Below are positions 12,745-21,315 of a stretch of DNA of 64,000 nt, piece after piece. Source of the DNA: an uncultured Pelagibacteraceae bacterium (GTDB lineage Bacteria > Pseudomonadota > Alphaproteobacteria > Pelagibacterales > Pelagibacteraceae); assembly GCA_902600485.1 (NCBI GenBank), contig CACKJD010000003.1, positions 1-64,000 of the forward strand. The letters are read 5' to 3'. The translations under genes and the position numbers were made by a program. A model generated the notes under the pieces. That model saw only the letters and a list, made by a program, of their open reading frames with translations, made no database searches and had not been told where the DNA came from. Each line of letters opens with the position of its first letter. Within the stretch, counting starts at the first letter, position 1.

Positions 12745-14601
12745 GTGGAAAGAATTATTACAAAATCATTTGCAAGATTAATGGGCAGAGGTGTTCATAG
12801 AGGTTTTATTACTCATGAAGAACTTAGTAAATCTTTGGGTAAAAGAAATTTATCAAGTCAAAATCTATCCCAAGCATTCCTTCATATTTTGGATGAAAAG
12901 ATAACTTTAGTAGAAAAAAAATCAGATTTTAAAGCTATTAAAAAAAGAGATAATAACAATAAAGAGGAACCAAAAAGTCTAGAAAAAAGTGATGACCCAA
13001 TTCGTATGTACTTAAGAGAAATGGGAGGAGTTGAACTTTTATCAAGGGAGGGTGAAATTGCGATTGCCAAACGAATTGAAGCTGGCAAAGATGTAATGTT
13101 AAATGCCTTATCTCAAAGTCCAATTACTGCACAACAGTTTAATGAATGGAACGATAAACTTCATAAAGATGAGATAATGGTTAGAGAGATTATAGATATT
13201 GATACAAATTACATGGAGGATGAAAACTCTACGCAAGGGTTAAAAAATAAAAAGAATAAAGACGAATTGCAAACAGATAAAGATGGTTCGAATGAAGAAA
13301 AAAAAGATAATAACAATTCTGATGATGAGGATGAGTTTAATCCAACATTGGCTGCAATGGAAAGTGAAATTAAGCCCAAAGTTCTAGAAACAATTAATAA
13401 TTTAACAAAAAATTACAGTAAATTAATAAAACATCAAAAAGAAAAGCTCGATAGCATCTTAAACAGCACTAAATATTCACCAGCTAAAGAAAAAAATTAC
13501 CAAAAATTAGTTAATGAAATTTTAGAAAGTATAAAATCACTTCAACTATCTCCTTCTGTTTTAGAAAATTTGGTTCAAAAACATTATATTGAAAATAAAA
13601 AAATTATTTCATTAGAAGGAAATTTATTAAGACTCGCAATGAATGATAAAATACCAAGGGATGAATTTATTAAATTTTATATTGGAAATGAAATTAATCC
13701 AAATCTAAGAAACTTTTTAGCATCCAACTCTGTGTGGAAAAATTTTTTTAATAAAAATAAGAACGAGTTTAAAAATATAAGGGATAGACTAGTAGAAATT
13801 AGCCATAATCTTGGAATAAGTGTTACAGATTATAAAAAGTTAGTTAGCAGAGTACAAAAAGGAGAGAAAGAATCGCGAATTGCAAAAAAAGAAATGGTTG
13901 AAGCAAACCTTAGATTAGTTATCTCAATAGCAAAAAAATATACTAATCGTGGATTACAATTTTTAGATTTAATTCAAGAGGGTAATATTGGTCTAATGAA
14001 AGCAGTAGACAAGTTTGAGTATAGAAGAGGTTATAAATTTTCTACATATGCAACATGGTGGATAAGACAAGCAATTACAAGATCCATCGCAGACCAGGCC
14101 AGAACAATAAGAATTCCTGTTCACATGATAGAAACAATTAACAAAATTGTTAGAACTCAAAGACTAATCCTGAGTGAGTTTGGAAGAGAAGCCACACCGG
14201 AGGAACTTGCAAAAAAATTAAGAATGCCTTTAGAAAAAGTTAGAAAAGTTTTGAAAATTTCAAAAGAACCTGTCTCTCTTGAAAAACCTGTAGGAGATGA
14301 AGAAGATAGTAATTTAGGTGACTTTATAGAAGATACAAAAGCTTTAGCTCCATTAGAACAAGCAATTAAATCAAATCTTAGCGAAGCTACTACTAAAATT
14401 CTATCAACATTAACACCTAGAGAAGAACGAGTTTTAAGAATGAGATTTGGCGTAGGTATGAATACAGATCATACTTTAGAAGAGGTTGGTTTACAGTTTT
14501 CCGTAACCCGAGAGAGGATTAGACAAATTGAAGCAAAAGCTTTAAGAAAACTTAAACACCCTAGTAGGTCAAAACAACTAAAAAGCTTCTTAGAAAGTTA
14601 G
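12745..14601 (+). CDS. rpoD: RNA polymerase primary sigma factor
   Basis: Housekeeping sigma-70, 618 residues. A sigma region 1.2 begins near residue 90 ([11 protein letters not shown]). An acidic non-conserved insert lies around residues 155-205. Region 2 contains [26 protein letters not shown] and the -10-binding [10 protein letters not shown]. Regions 3 and 4 follow, with [20 protein letters not shown] as the -35-binding helix-turn-helix. The start is GTG at 12745; 66 bases separate it from dnaG. It is the last conserved gene before the polysaccharide island. Confidence 0.97.
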   Translation: MERIITKSFARLMGRGVHRGFITHEELSKSLGKRNLSSQNLSQAFLHILDEKITLVEKKSDFKAIKKRDNNNKEEPKSLEKSDDPIRMYLREMGGVELLSREGEIAIAKRIEAGKDVMLNALSQSPITAQQFNEWNDKLHKDEIMVREIIDIDTNYMEDENSTQGLKNKKNKDELQTDKDGSNEEKKDNNNSDDEDEFNPTLAAMESEIKPKVLETINNLTKNYSKLIKHQKEKLDSILNSTKYSPAKEKNYQKLVNEILESIKSLQLSPSVLENLVQKHYIENKKIISLEGNLLRLAMNDKIPRDEFIKFYIGNEINPNLRNFLASNSVWKNFFNKNKNEFKNIRDRLVEISHNLGISVTDYKKLVSRVQKGEKESRIAKKEMVEANLRLVISIAKKYTNRGLQFLDLIQEGNIGLMKAVDKFEYRRGYKFSTYATWWIRQAITRSIADQARTIRIPVHMIETINKIVRTQRLILSEFGREATPEELAKKLRMPLEKVRKVLKISKEPVSLEKPVGDEEDSNLGDFIEDTKALAPLEQAIKSNLSEATTKILSTLTPREERVLRMRFGVGMNTDHTLEEVGLQFSVTRERIRQIEAKALRKLKHPSRSKQLKSFLES

Positions 14602-14620
14602 GAAATACATTCAATAATAA

Positions 14621-15364
14621 ATGGATTTAGTTAGTATAATTATTCCATATTATAAAAAAAAAAAATATATTTCGACCACAATAAATTCGGCTATAAGCCA
14701 ATCATATAAAAATATTGAAATTATAATTGTTTATGATGATGAAAATTATGATGATTTAAAATTGCTAGAAGAAATTAAAAAAAAAGATGAAAGAATAAGG
14801 ATAATAAAAAATAAAAAAAAAATGGGAGCCGGTCTTTCAAGAAATAAAGGAATATCTAGTTCCACAGGAAATTATATAGCCTTTTTAGATGCTGATGACA
14901 CTTGGGAGGCTGATAAACTGAGCAAACAAATGAGTTTTATGACTGATAACAATTATCTAGCATCACACACATCTTATCAAATAGTTGACGAGTATAGAAA
15001 TATTATAGGAAACAGAGTCGCTCGAAGCTTCCTTAATTTAGAAGATTTATTAAAGTCCTGTGACATAGGTACATCAACAGTAATTATTAAAAAAAATATA
15101 TTAGACGACCAAATTAAATTCCCATCTATTAAAACAAAAGAGGACTTTGTTTTATGGTTGAGAATTTTAGAGAGAGATATAAAAATTTATGGTCTTGATA
15201 AAAATTTGAGCAAGTGGACAAAATCAAATTCATCTCTATCATCTTCCACTATTCAAAAATTGAAGGATGGGTTTAAAGTTTATAATAAATATATGAACTT
15301 TAATTCATTAAAATCATTATATTACTTAATTTGTTTAAGTTTAAATTTTATTATTAAAAAATAA
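14621..15364 (+). CDS. Family 2 glycosyltransferase
   Basis: A 247-residue GT-A enzyme expected to transfer a sugar from a nucleotide donor to a growing surface glycan at the cytoplasmic membrane face. It opens with SIIIPYYKKKKYI, carries the GLSRNKGI motif near residues 71-78, and has the metal-binding LDADD with Asp90 and Asp92. Beyond about residue 100 there is KTKEDFVLWLRI, the usual acceptor-side segment. Donor and acceptor are unknown. A run of 12 A lies in codons 12-15. It is followed directly by the WecA-like gene. Confidence 0.88.
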   Translation: MDLVSIIIPYYKKKKYISTTINSAISQSYKNIEIIIVYDDENYDDLKLLEEIKKKDERIRIIKNKKKMGAGLSRNKGISSSTGNYIAFLDADDTWEADKLSKQMSFMTDNNYLASHTSYQIVDEYRNIIGNRVARSFLNLEDLLKSCDIGTSTVIIKKNILDDQIKFPSIKTKEDFVLWLRILERDIKIYGLDKNLSKWTKSNSSLSSSTIQKLKDGFKVYNKYMNFNSLKSLYYLICLSLNFIIKK

Positions 15365-16396
15365 ATGTTGTATTATTTTTTGTTATATTTTCTGACAATT
15401 ATATTTTTTGCATTTTATTTTAAGAAAAAAAATTATTTCTCTAATTACTCTGGTGATAGTCACCAACTTTTTTCAAATGAAAAAAATATTCCTTTGGTTG
15501 GTGGAATATTTATAGTCATACCAATCTTATCTATCAATTATAATAATGTTTTTTATATTCTAATAATATTTTCAATTTTTATGTTGGGATTTCTTTCTGA
15601 TAGAAAAGTTATAGTTTCAGCAAAGCAAAGATTTTTGTTCCAAATTATATTAATTTTTTTTTCTGTAATTTTTTTAGATTTAAAAATTTTATCATCGAGA
15701 ATACTTTTTTTTGATAATCTATTAGAATTATTTTATTTTAATATCCTTTTTACATGTTTCTGCTTACTAATACTAATTAATGGATCAAATTTTATCGACG
15801 GACTTAATGGGCTATTGTTAATTTATATGACTACGGTATTATATGTTTTAATAGATATCAGTTTACTATCAAATACAAATTTAAAATTATTCTTAGAAAT
15901 TGATGGAACATATATTCTTTTTTTAGTCATTACTTTAGTTGTAATTATAATTCTAAATCTTATGAACTTACTGATGCTAGGAGATGCTGGAGCTTATGTT
16001 CTAAGTTTTTTTGTGGGCTATATTATTATACTGTGTCATAATTCTAACCCTAATATATCACCTTATTTTTTTATCACTTTATTGTGGTACCCATGTTATG
16101 AAAATTTATTTTCTATATTAAGAAAACTAAAAAATAAATTCTCTCCACTTGTACCAGATAATAACCATTTGCATCAATTAATCTTTCAAAGATTTAGTAA
16201 AGTTATAAAAAATAAAGTCATAGCAAACAATGCATGTAGCATTTTGATTAACATAGTAAATGGTATAATCCTTTTATTAGCCGCGAGATACCCATATGAA
16301 AGTATTTATCAAATAAAGATTATCTCAATTTCAATATTTTTATATACATCAACATTTTTTATATTAAATACAAAAATCAAAACACTAAAAAAGTAA
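15365..16396 (+). CDS. WecA/MraY-like polyprenyl-phosphate sugar-1-phosphate transferase
   Basis: A 343-residue polytopic membrane protein of glycosyltransferase family 4, which starts polysaccharide synthesis by moving a sugar-1-phosphate from a UDP-sugar onto undecaprenyl phosphate. Visible signatures are PLVGGI near residue 43, NFIDGLNGL at 142-150, LGDAGAY at 205-211, and the histidine loop NNHLHQ near 267. The loop that normally carries paired aspartates reads GFLSD (residues 75-79), with Ser replacing the first Asp. The start ATG directly follows the stop of the preceding glycosyltransferase, so they are co-transcribed. Confidence 0.85.
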   Translation: MLYYFLLYFLTIIFFAFYFKKKNYFSNYSGDSHQLFSNEKNIPLVGGIFIVIPILSINYNNVFYILIIFSIFMLGFLSDRKVIVSAKQRFLFQIILIFFSVIFLDLKILSSRILFFDNLLELFYFNILFTCFCLLILINGSNFIDGLNGLLLIYMTTVLYVLIDISLLSNTNLKLFLEIDGTYILFLVITLVVIIILNLMNLLMLGDAGAYVLSFFVGYIIILCHNSNPNISPYFFITLLWYPCYENLFSILRKLKNKFSPLVPDNNHLHQLIFQRFSKVIKNKVIANNACSILINIVNGIILLLAARYPYESIYQIKIISISIFLYTSTFFILNTKIKTLKK

Positions 16397-16463
16397 AATT
16401 ACTCTTTATCAACCGATTTACTTATAATAAACAAAAAAGTATGGTATCAATAACATTACTGAA

Positions 16464-18149
16464 ATGAAAATCGATATTTTTGTTCTTTTTTTTTTTTATT
16501 ATATTTCTGTTTTCTCAATATTTGGATACGGTATTTTTATTCAAAGATTAATTAATATATCTGAAAATAAAAGAGTCTGCCTTGGATACTCAGGATTGAT
16601 TGGTATTTTTATTTTAACTATTTACTCCTATATTTCCCATTTGTTTTATGCCCATGGTATATATCATAATTTAATTATTTTGATTTTAGGGTTGTTTTTA
16701 TTTTATAAAAATATTTTAGAGAAAAAATTTTACAACACAGACTTTAAAGTTTTAGTAGTAATTTTTTTACTATTATTTTTTTCTTTTTTAATTTTTAAAT
16801 CTCATGATGATTTTCCTTATTACCATTTTCCTTACACATATTATCTAAATCAAAATTCGTTAATATTTGGAATAGGTCATTTAAATCATGGTTTCAGAAC
16901 CCCTTCATCACTATTTTATTTTAATTCATTATTTTATCTACCAATAATAAAATACTACTTATTTCACATTGGCTCAGCCATCATTTTTGGTTCAACAATT
17001 TTTATTTTTTTTTCAAACATCAAAGCTTCCATCCAAAAGAAAGAAATAAATTATATCTATTTTTTTGATCTTCTATCTTTAATTTTTATTTTAGTATTTT
17101 TTTACAGATTAGCAGAGCATGGTACAGATAGATCAGCACAAATTTTAATTTTTTTAATAATAAGTGAAATTTTTAGAGCTTTTGCAGTAAAAAAAATTTC
17201 AGTCTATGAAATATCAAAATTATCCATCATTTTTGCTCTCACTGTTTCTTTAAAAGCCTTTTATTTACTATATGGATTATTAATTATTCCTTTAATAATT
17301 GTTTTATCAAAAAAAATTGGTTTTAAAAATTTATTAAAAAAAATATCATCTAATAAAGCTTTTTATTTCTCAATCCTGCTTTTGTGTTTAGTTTTAATTA
17401 CAAATTTTTTTAATACTGGATGTTTAGTTTATCCCATAAAGATCGTTTGTTTCACTGATTTTGAATGGTCTATTCAACTAAAAGAAATCGAAAGAATGGC
17501 GCTCCACTATGAAAATTGGTCAAAGGCTGGCATGACACCTAATTTTAAAGTTGATAATCCCAACAATTACGTCAAAAATTTTAATTGGACAAACCGCTGG
17601 TTTGAGACTTATTTTTTTTTCAAAGTTTCAGACTTCTTGTTAGGGATAATATTTTTATTATTAATTTTCGGAGTAACATTTTTTTCAAAAAGAAAACAAA
17701 AAAAAAATTTAAAAAAAGAAATTTTCTTTGTATACATAATAATGATTATCCTATTAATTGAGTGGTTTATAAAGCATCCTGCTTTAAGATACGGAGGGTA
17801 TTCATTAATTGCTATAATAATTTTTATACCCTTCTCTTTAAAATTTGAAAAATATAAAACAAAACTTTATTCAATAAAAAAAAAAACTTTTATTATAATA
17901 CTAATTGGAATTACAGTTTTTACTTTAAGAAATTTTGATAGACTTATTAAAGAGAATAAAAAGTATAACTATAATGTTTTTATAAATCCATATTACAAAG
18001 TTGACGAAAATTATTTTTATATAGAAAATAAAATATATGATTTAAAAAATAATTATAACTCATGCAAAAAAAACAAAACGAAATGTAACCAAGATAATTC
18101 CTTTACATTAAAAAAAATGAATAAATATTTATTAATCAAAATTAGATGA
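16464..18149 (+). CDS. Large multi-spanning membrane protein of unknown function
   Basis: I do not recognise a named family with confidence. The 561-residue product has many hydrophobic segments and a first extra-membrane loop with the charged and aromatic stretch HDDFPYYHFPYTYYL near residues 112-126. A second loop at about 310-380 is rich in Trp and Tyr and contains two Cys. This layout resembles GT-C type lipid-linked sugar transferases, which have acidic residues in the first loop; a role in finishing or polymerising the glycan is possible but unproven. A run of 12 T lies just after the start. It overlaps the FkbM gene by four bases. Confidence 0.6.
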   Translation: MKIDIFVLFFFYYISVFSIFGYGIFIQRLINISENKRVCLGYSGLIGIFILTIYSYISHLFYAHGIYHNLIILILGLFLFYKNILEKKFYNTDFKVLVVIFLLLFFSFLIFKSHDDFPYYHFPYTYYLNQNSLIFGIGHLNHGFRTPSSLFYFNSLFYLPIIKYYLFHIGSAIIFGSTIFIFFSNIKASIQKKEINYIYFFDLLSLIFILVFFYRLAEHGTDRSAQILIFLIISEIFRAFAVKKISVYEISKLSIIFALTVSLKAFYLLYGLLIIPLIIVLSKKIGFKNLLKKISSNKAFYFSILLLCLVLITNFFNTGCLVYPIKIVCFTDFEWSIQLKEIERMALHYENWSKAGMTPNFKVDNPNNYVKNFNWTNRWFETYFFFKVSDFLLGIIFLLLIFGVTFFSKRKQKKNLKKEIFFVYIIMIILLIEWFIKHPALRYGGYSLIAIIIFIPFSLKFEKYKTKLYSIKKKTFIIILIGITVFTLRNFDRLIKENKKYNYNVFINPYYKVDENYFYIENKIYDLKNNYNSCKKNKTKCNQDNSFTLKKMNKYLLIKIR

Positions 18150-18874
18150 TAAAATTTTTAACATTATTAGCATTAAATTTTTTTGATTTTTTTCATAAAA
18201 AAAAGATACTTGCTTTTCTAAAAAAAAATAAATTTGATAGTTTTAAAATTATGTTTGATGTTGGAGCGCATAAAGGGGAAACTATAGAACTTTTTTTAAA
18301 ACATTTTAAAATAGAAAAACTTTATTCCTTTGAAGCTAGTTATTTATCTTTTGAAGATTTAAAAAAAACGAGAAATAGAATTTTAATTAAAAAAAACAGA
18401 TCTAAAATTATTATTGAAAATATTGCACTTGGTAAAGAAAACAAAGAAATTAAGATTAAGCATATTAATGAAAGCTCATCTTCAACCATAAAAGATTTAA
18501 ATATAAATTCTAGCTATTTTAAAAAAAAGAAGAAATTACTTTTTAATAAAAAAAAACAAAATTTTTTTAATGAAATTACGGCTTATCAACAAAGTATAGA
18601 TGATTACATGCAAAAAAAAAAAATTTTAAAGATAGACTTTTTGAAAATAGATACTGAAGGGTATGAATTTGAAATATTGTTAGGTGCAAAAAAAAATATG
18701 AAAAATATCAATTTAGTTTTATTTGAACATCACTACGATGATATGATTAAAAAAAACTATAAATTTAGCGATGTCCATAATTTATTAAATAAAAACAATT
18801 TTGAACGAATATACAAAATCAAGATGCCTTTTAGAAAAACTTTTGAATACATATATAAGAATAAGACTTATTAA
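18146..18874 (+). CDS. FkbM family SAM-dependent methyltransferase
   Basis: A 242-residue methyltransferase, probably O-methylating a sugar of the surface glycan. The SAM-binding motif I is FDVGAHKGET at residues 37-46, and the FkbM signature KIDTEGYEFEILLGA lies at about 167-181. The sequence is extremely Lys-rich with long A runs, including 12 A at 18612-18623, in keeping with the island's composition. The start ATG overlaps the stop of the upstream membrane protein in an ATGA arrangement. Confidence 0.85.
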   Translation: MIKFLTLLALNFFDFFHKKKILAFLKKNKFDSFKIMFDVGAHKGETIELFLKHFKIEKLYSFEASYLSFEDLKKTRNRILIKKNRSKIIIENIALGKENKEIKIKHINESSSSTIKDLNINSSYFKKKKKLLFNKKKQNFFNEITAYQQSIDDYMQKKKILKIDFLKIDTEGYEFEILLGAKKNMKNINLVLFEHHYDDMIKKNYKFSDVHNLLNKNNFERIYKIKMPFRKTFEYIYKNKTY

Positions 18875-18916
18875 TCTTTACATTCTAAAAAATTAATTAT
18901 ATTAAAAAAATTATAA

Positions 18917-19960
18917 GTGAAAAAAAAAGCTCTTATTTTTGGTATTACTGGTCAAGACGGTTCTTATCTTGCAGAATTTTTATTGAAAAAAAAATATTTA
19001 GTGCATGGAGTGAAAAGAAGATCTTCATCAATTAACACTTTTAGAATAGATCATATTTATGAAGAGCCACATTCGAAATCTAGAAATTTTTTCTTACACT
19101 ATGGAGATATTACTGATTCAACTTCAGTATCAAAAATTATTGAGAAAATCAGGCCTGACGAAATATATAACTTAGCCGCGCAATCCCATGTTGCTGTATC
19201 ATTTGAAGTTCCAGAGTATACGGCTAATGCTGACGCACTTGGTGCTTTGAGAATTTTAGAGGCTATAAAATTTCACAAGTTAGAAAAAAAAACAAAATTT
19301 TATCAAGCTGGTACCTCAGAAATGTATGGAAAAGTTCAAGAGTCCCCACAAAATGAAAAGACTAACTTTTATCCGTTAAGCCCATACGGTGTTGCAAAAT
19401 TATATGCTCATTGGATAACAAAAAATTATAGAGAGGCTTACAATATTTTTGGATCTAATGGAATATTGTTTAACCATGAGAGCCCAAGAAGAGGAGAAAC
19501 CTTTGTAACAAAAAAAATAATTAGAGCTTTAGTTAGAATTAAAATGGGTAAACAAAAAAAACTTTTTTTAGGTAATTTAGACTCTAAAAGAGATTGGGGA
19601 CACGCAAGAGATTATGTTGAAGCTATGTGGAAAATATTACAACAAAAAAAACCAGATGATTATGTCATTGCAACAGGTAGACAATTAAGTATTAGACAAT
19701 TCATTAATTTAGTAACAAAAAAACTAAATTTGAAAATCATATGGAGAGGAAAGGGTCTCAAAGAAAAAGGTATAGAGGTTAAAACAAAAAAAGATATCAT
19801 ATCTATTGATAAAAATTATATAAGACCTTTAGATGTAAACACACTTCTCGGAAATGCCTCTAAGGCTAGAAAAAAACTTTCTTGGAAACCTAGAACAAAT
19901 ATAGATCAGCTTATAGAAGAGATGATTTCAGAAGAAATTAATATTTTAAATGCTGAGTAA
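18917..19960 (+). CDS. gmd: GDP-mannose 4,6-dehydratase
   Basis: Converts GDP-D-mannose to GDP-4-keto-6-deoxymannose, the first step to GDP-L-fucose and related sugars. The 347-residue extended short-chain dehydrogenase has the NAD(P) turn GITGQDG at residues 9-15, Thr133 and Glu135 in AGTSEMYG, and the catalytic Tyr157/Lys161 pair in YGVAK. The conserved [15 protein letters not shown] segment is present. The start is GTG at 18917. It overlaps fcl by 11 bases and is clearly less A-rich than the genes just before it. Confidence 0.95.
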   Translation: MKKKALIFGITGQDGSYLAEFLLKKKYLVHGVKRRSSSINTFRIDHIYEEPHSKSRNFFLHYGDITDSTSVSKIIEKIRPDEIYNLAAQSHVAVSFEVPEYTANADALGALRILEAIKFHKLEKKTKFYQAGTSEMYGKVQESPQNEKTNFYPLSPYGVAKLYAHWITKNYREAYNIFGSNGILFNHESPRRGETFVTKKIIRALVRIKMGKQKKLFLGNLDSKRDWGHARDYVEAMWKILQQKKPDDYVIATGRQLSIRQFINLVTKKLNLKIIWRGKGLKEKGIEVKTKKDIISIDKNYIRPLDVNTLLGNASKARKKLSWKPRTNIDQLIEEMISEEINILNAE

Positions 19961-20879
19961 AAAAACAAAAATTTTTCTTGCTGGCCATAAGGGTATGGTA
20001 GGCTCCTCTATACTTAAAAAACTTAAAGAAAATGGATATTCAAATTTACTTTTAGCTGATAAAAAAAAATTAAATTTGTTAGATCAGAGTAAAGTGTATA
20101 ATTATCTTGCGAAAAAAAAACCTAAACTTGTAATCATCGCAGCTGCAAAAGTCGGTGGGATACTTGCAAACTCAGACTTTAAAGAAAAATTTTTGTATGA
20201 AAACTTACAAATTCAAAATAACTTGATTCACGGATCCTACTTAGCCAAAGTAAAAAATTTAATTTTTTTAGGATCAAGTTGTATTTATCCAAGAAATTGC
20301 AAACAACCGATGAATGAAAAATATCTTTTGTCTGGAAAACTTGAAGAGACTAATGATGCTTATGCTATTGCAAAAATTGCTGGTATATATATGTGTGAAA
20401 ATTATTCTAAAAGTTATAATTTAAATTATAAATGCTTGATGCCACCAAATATGTATGGCCCAGGTGATAATTACAATTTACGAAACTCGCACTTTTTTTC
20501 GGCTTTATTAAGAAAAATTCATATTGCCAAAACAAAAAATAAAAAAAATATTGTTTTGTGGGGTTCTGGAAATGCAAAGAGAGAATTAATGTTTGTTGAT
20601 GATTTTGCAGATTCAGTAATTTTTTTTATGGGCAAAAAAATTAAGGAGCCGTTTTTAAATATTGGTACAGGAAAAAGTTACTCAATAAAATGGTTTGCCG
20701 AGTTTTTAATGAAAAAAATTGGAGTAAAATTAAAGATAAAATATGATAGAAGCAAACCAGATGGAATGCCAAAAAAATGTCTAGATACATCATTAGCTAG
20801 AAAATATGGCTGGAGATCTAAGGTTAATTTTGATGAGGGTTTTTACATAACATATAAAGATTTTCAAAAAAATTATTAA
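19950..20879 (+). CDS. fcl: GDP-L-fucose synthase
   Basis: Epimerises and reduces GDP-4-keto-6-deoxymannose to GDP-L-fucose, completing the pathway begun by Gmd. The 309-residue product has AGHKGMVG at residues 11-18, GSSCIYP at 108-114, and the catalytic Tyr138/Lys142. The motif [11 protein letters not shown] is typical of the family. It is the last gene of the island, 52 bases before the 5S rRNA. No gene in the island can be singled out as a fucosyltransferase; the GT2 enzyme is a candidate. Confidence 0.94.
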   Translation: MLSKKTKIFLAGHKGMVGSSILKKLKENGYSNLLLADKKKLNLLDQSKVYNYLAKKKPKLVIIAAAKVGGILANSDFKEKFLYENLQIQNNLIHGSYLAKVKNLIFLGSSCIYPRNCKQPMNEKYLLSGKLEETNDAYAIAKIAGIYMCENYSKSYNLNYKCLMPPNMYGPGDNYNLRNSHFFSALLRKIHIAKTKNKKNIVLWGSGNAKRELMFVDDFADSVIFFMGKKIKEPFLNIGTGKSYSIKWFAEFLMKKIGVKLKIKYDRSKPDGMPKKCLDTSLARKYGWRSKVNFDEGFYITYKDFQKNY

Positions 20880-20898
20880 AATCAACTAAAATTAAATA

Positions 20899-20926
20899 TT
20901 TACAACTTTTTATAATACAGTATAAG
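20899..20926 (+). promoter_or_regulatory. Candidate sigma-70 promoter of the 5S rRNA gene
   Basis: TTTACA at 20899-20904 and TATAAG at 20921-20926 are spaced by 16 bases. A start about six bases after the -10 box would fall at 20932, the expected mature 5' end of 5S rRNA. A second -10-like TATAAT at 20911-20916 lacks a -35 match at proper distance. Prediction from sequence only. Confidence 0.5.
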
Positions 20927-20931
20927 ACGCT

Positions 20932-21050
20932 TGCCTGGTGATTATTGCGAAGGTGTAATACCCGATTCCATTCCGAACTCGGTAGTCAAGCCCTTCTGCG
21001 CCAATGGTACTTTGTCTTAAGACATGGGAGAGTAGGACGTTGCCAGGCTA
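20932..21050 (+). rRNA. rrf: 5S ribosomal RNA
   Basis: About 119 bases that match the bacterial 5S pattern. The 5' end TGCCTGG pairs with the 3' TGCCAGGC to form helix I. Internally there are the conserved CCATTCCGAACTCGG and GGGAGAGTAGGACG segments. The ends were set by analogy with E. coli 5S. No 16S, 23S or spacer tRNA gene occurs anywhere else in the window, so this 5S is detached from the large rRNA genes, as known for Pelagibacter. The L36 start codon follows after only seven bases. Confidence 0.96.
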
Positions 21051-21057
21051 AACTATT

Positions 21058-21183
21058 ATGAAAATAAAAAGTTCCCTTAAATCGTTAAAGAAAAGAGATT
21101 TAAATTCTAAGATGGTAAAAAGAAGAGGGAGAGTTTATATAATTAATAAAAAAAATCCAAAATTTAAAGCAAGACAAAAATAA
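21058..21183 (+). CDS. rpmJ: Ribosomal protein L36, zinc-free type
   Basis: A 41-residue basic protein starting [14 protein letters not shown] and containing [21 protein letters not shown], which matches the L36 family of the large ribosomal subunit. It has no cysteine, so it is the zinc-independent (YkgO-like) form. The ATG lies seven bases after the 5S rRNA 3' end, leaving no room for a separate ribosome-binding site; the nearest AGG (21045-21047) is inside 5S helix I. It is followed after five bases by a tiny membrane protein. Confidence 0.92.
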   Translation: MKIKSSLKSLKKRDLNSKMVKRRGRVYIINKKNPKFKARQK

Positions 21184-21188
21184 ATTTT

Positions 21189-21299
21189 ATGGATAATGAT
21201 AGTCATAAAAAAACTTGGGAAAATTTTACAAAATTTGTTTTCTGGGGGACAATATCAGTTATTGCTATATTAGTAGTCTTAGCTATTGTTTTGTTATAA
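21189..21299 (+). CDS. Tiny membrane protein, aa3-type oxidase subunit IV-like
   Basis: A 36-residue protein with a polar N-terminus (MDNDSHKKTWENFTKF) and one membrane helix (WGTISVIAILVVLAIVLL). The layout and the W-x-x-F-x-K-F-x-x-W-G pattern resemble the small alphaproteobacterial family described as aa3-type cytochrome c oxidase subunit IV. In this lineage such genes often precede pntAA, which is the case here. It is short, so homology is tentative, but the conserved position supports a real gene. Confidence 0.68.
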   Translation: MDNDSHKKTWENFTKFVFWGTISVIAILVVLAIVLL

Positions 21300-21315
21300 A
21301 ATCAAAAATAAATTA

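Larger units (their letters stand above)
14602..20931. other. Surface-polysaccharide island between rpoD and 5S rRNA
   Basis: Six genes, all on the plus strand, lie between two housekeeping anchors. They encode a GT2 glycosyltransferase, a WecA-like lipid-carrier sugar transferase, a multi-spanning membrane protein, an FkbM methyltransferase, GDP-mannose dehydratase and GDP-fucose synthase. The DNA from about 14.6 to 18.9 kb is visibly richer in A/T homopolymers than the flanks. In described Pelagibacter genomes hypervariable region 2 also ends at the 5S gene and carries envelope-sugar genes; that this is the same locus is inference. No integrase, insertion sequence or inverted repeats were seen at the edges. 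Confidence 0.6.

Noticed and set aside
20911..20916. TATAAT as the main -10 box of the 5S promoter
   Set aside because: It is a perfect -10 match but no reasonable -35 lies 16-18 bases upstream; TATAAG at 20921 with TTTACA at 20899 is better placed, although a mixed use cannot be excluded.
14602..20931. Integrated mobile element or prophage at the island
   Set aside because: No integrase, transposase, inverted repeat, direct repeat or tRNA-flanked attachment site was seen at either edge; composition alone suggests exchange by homologous recombination in the flanks.
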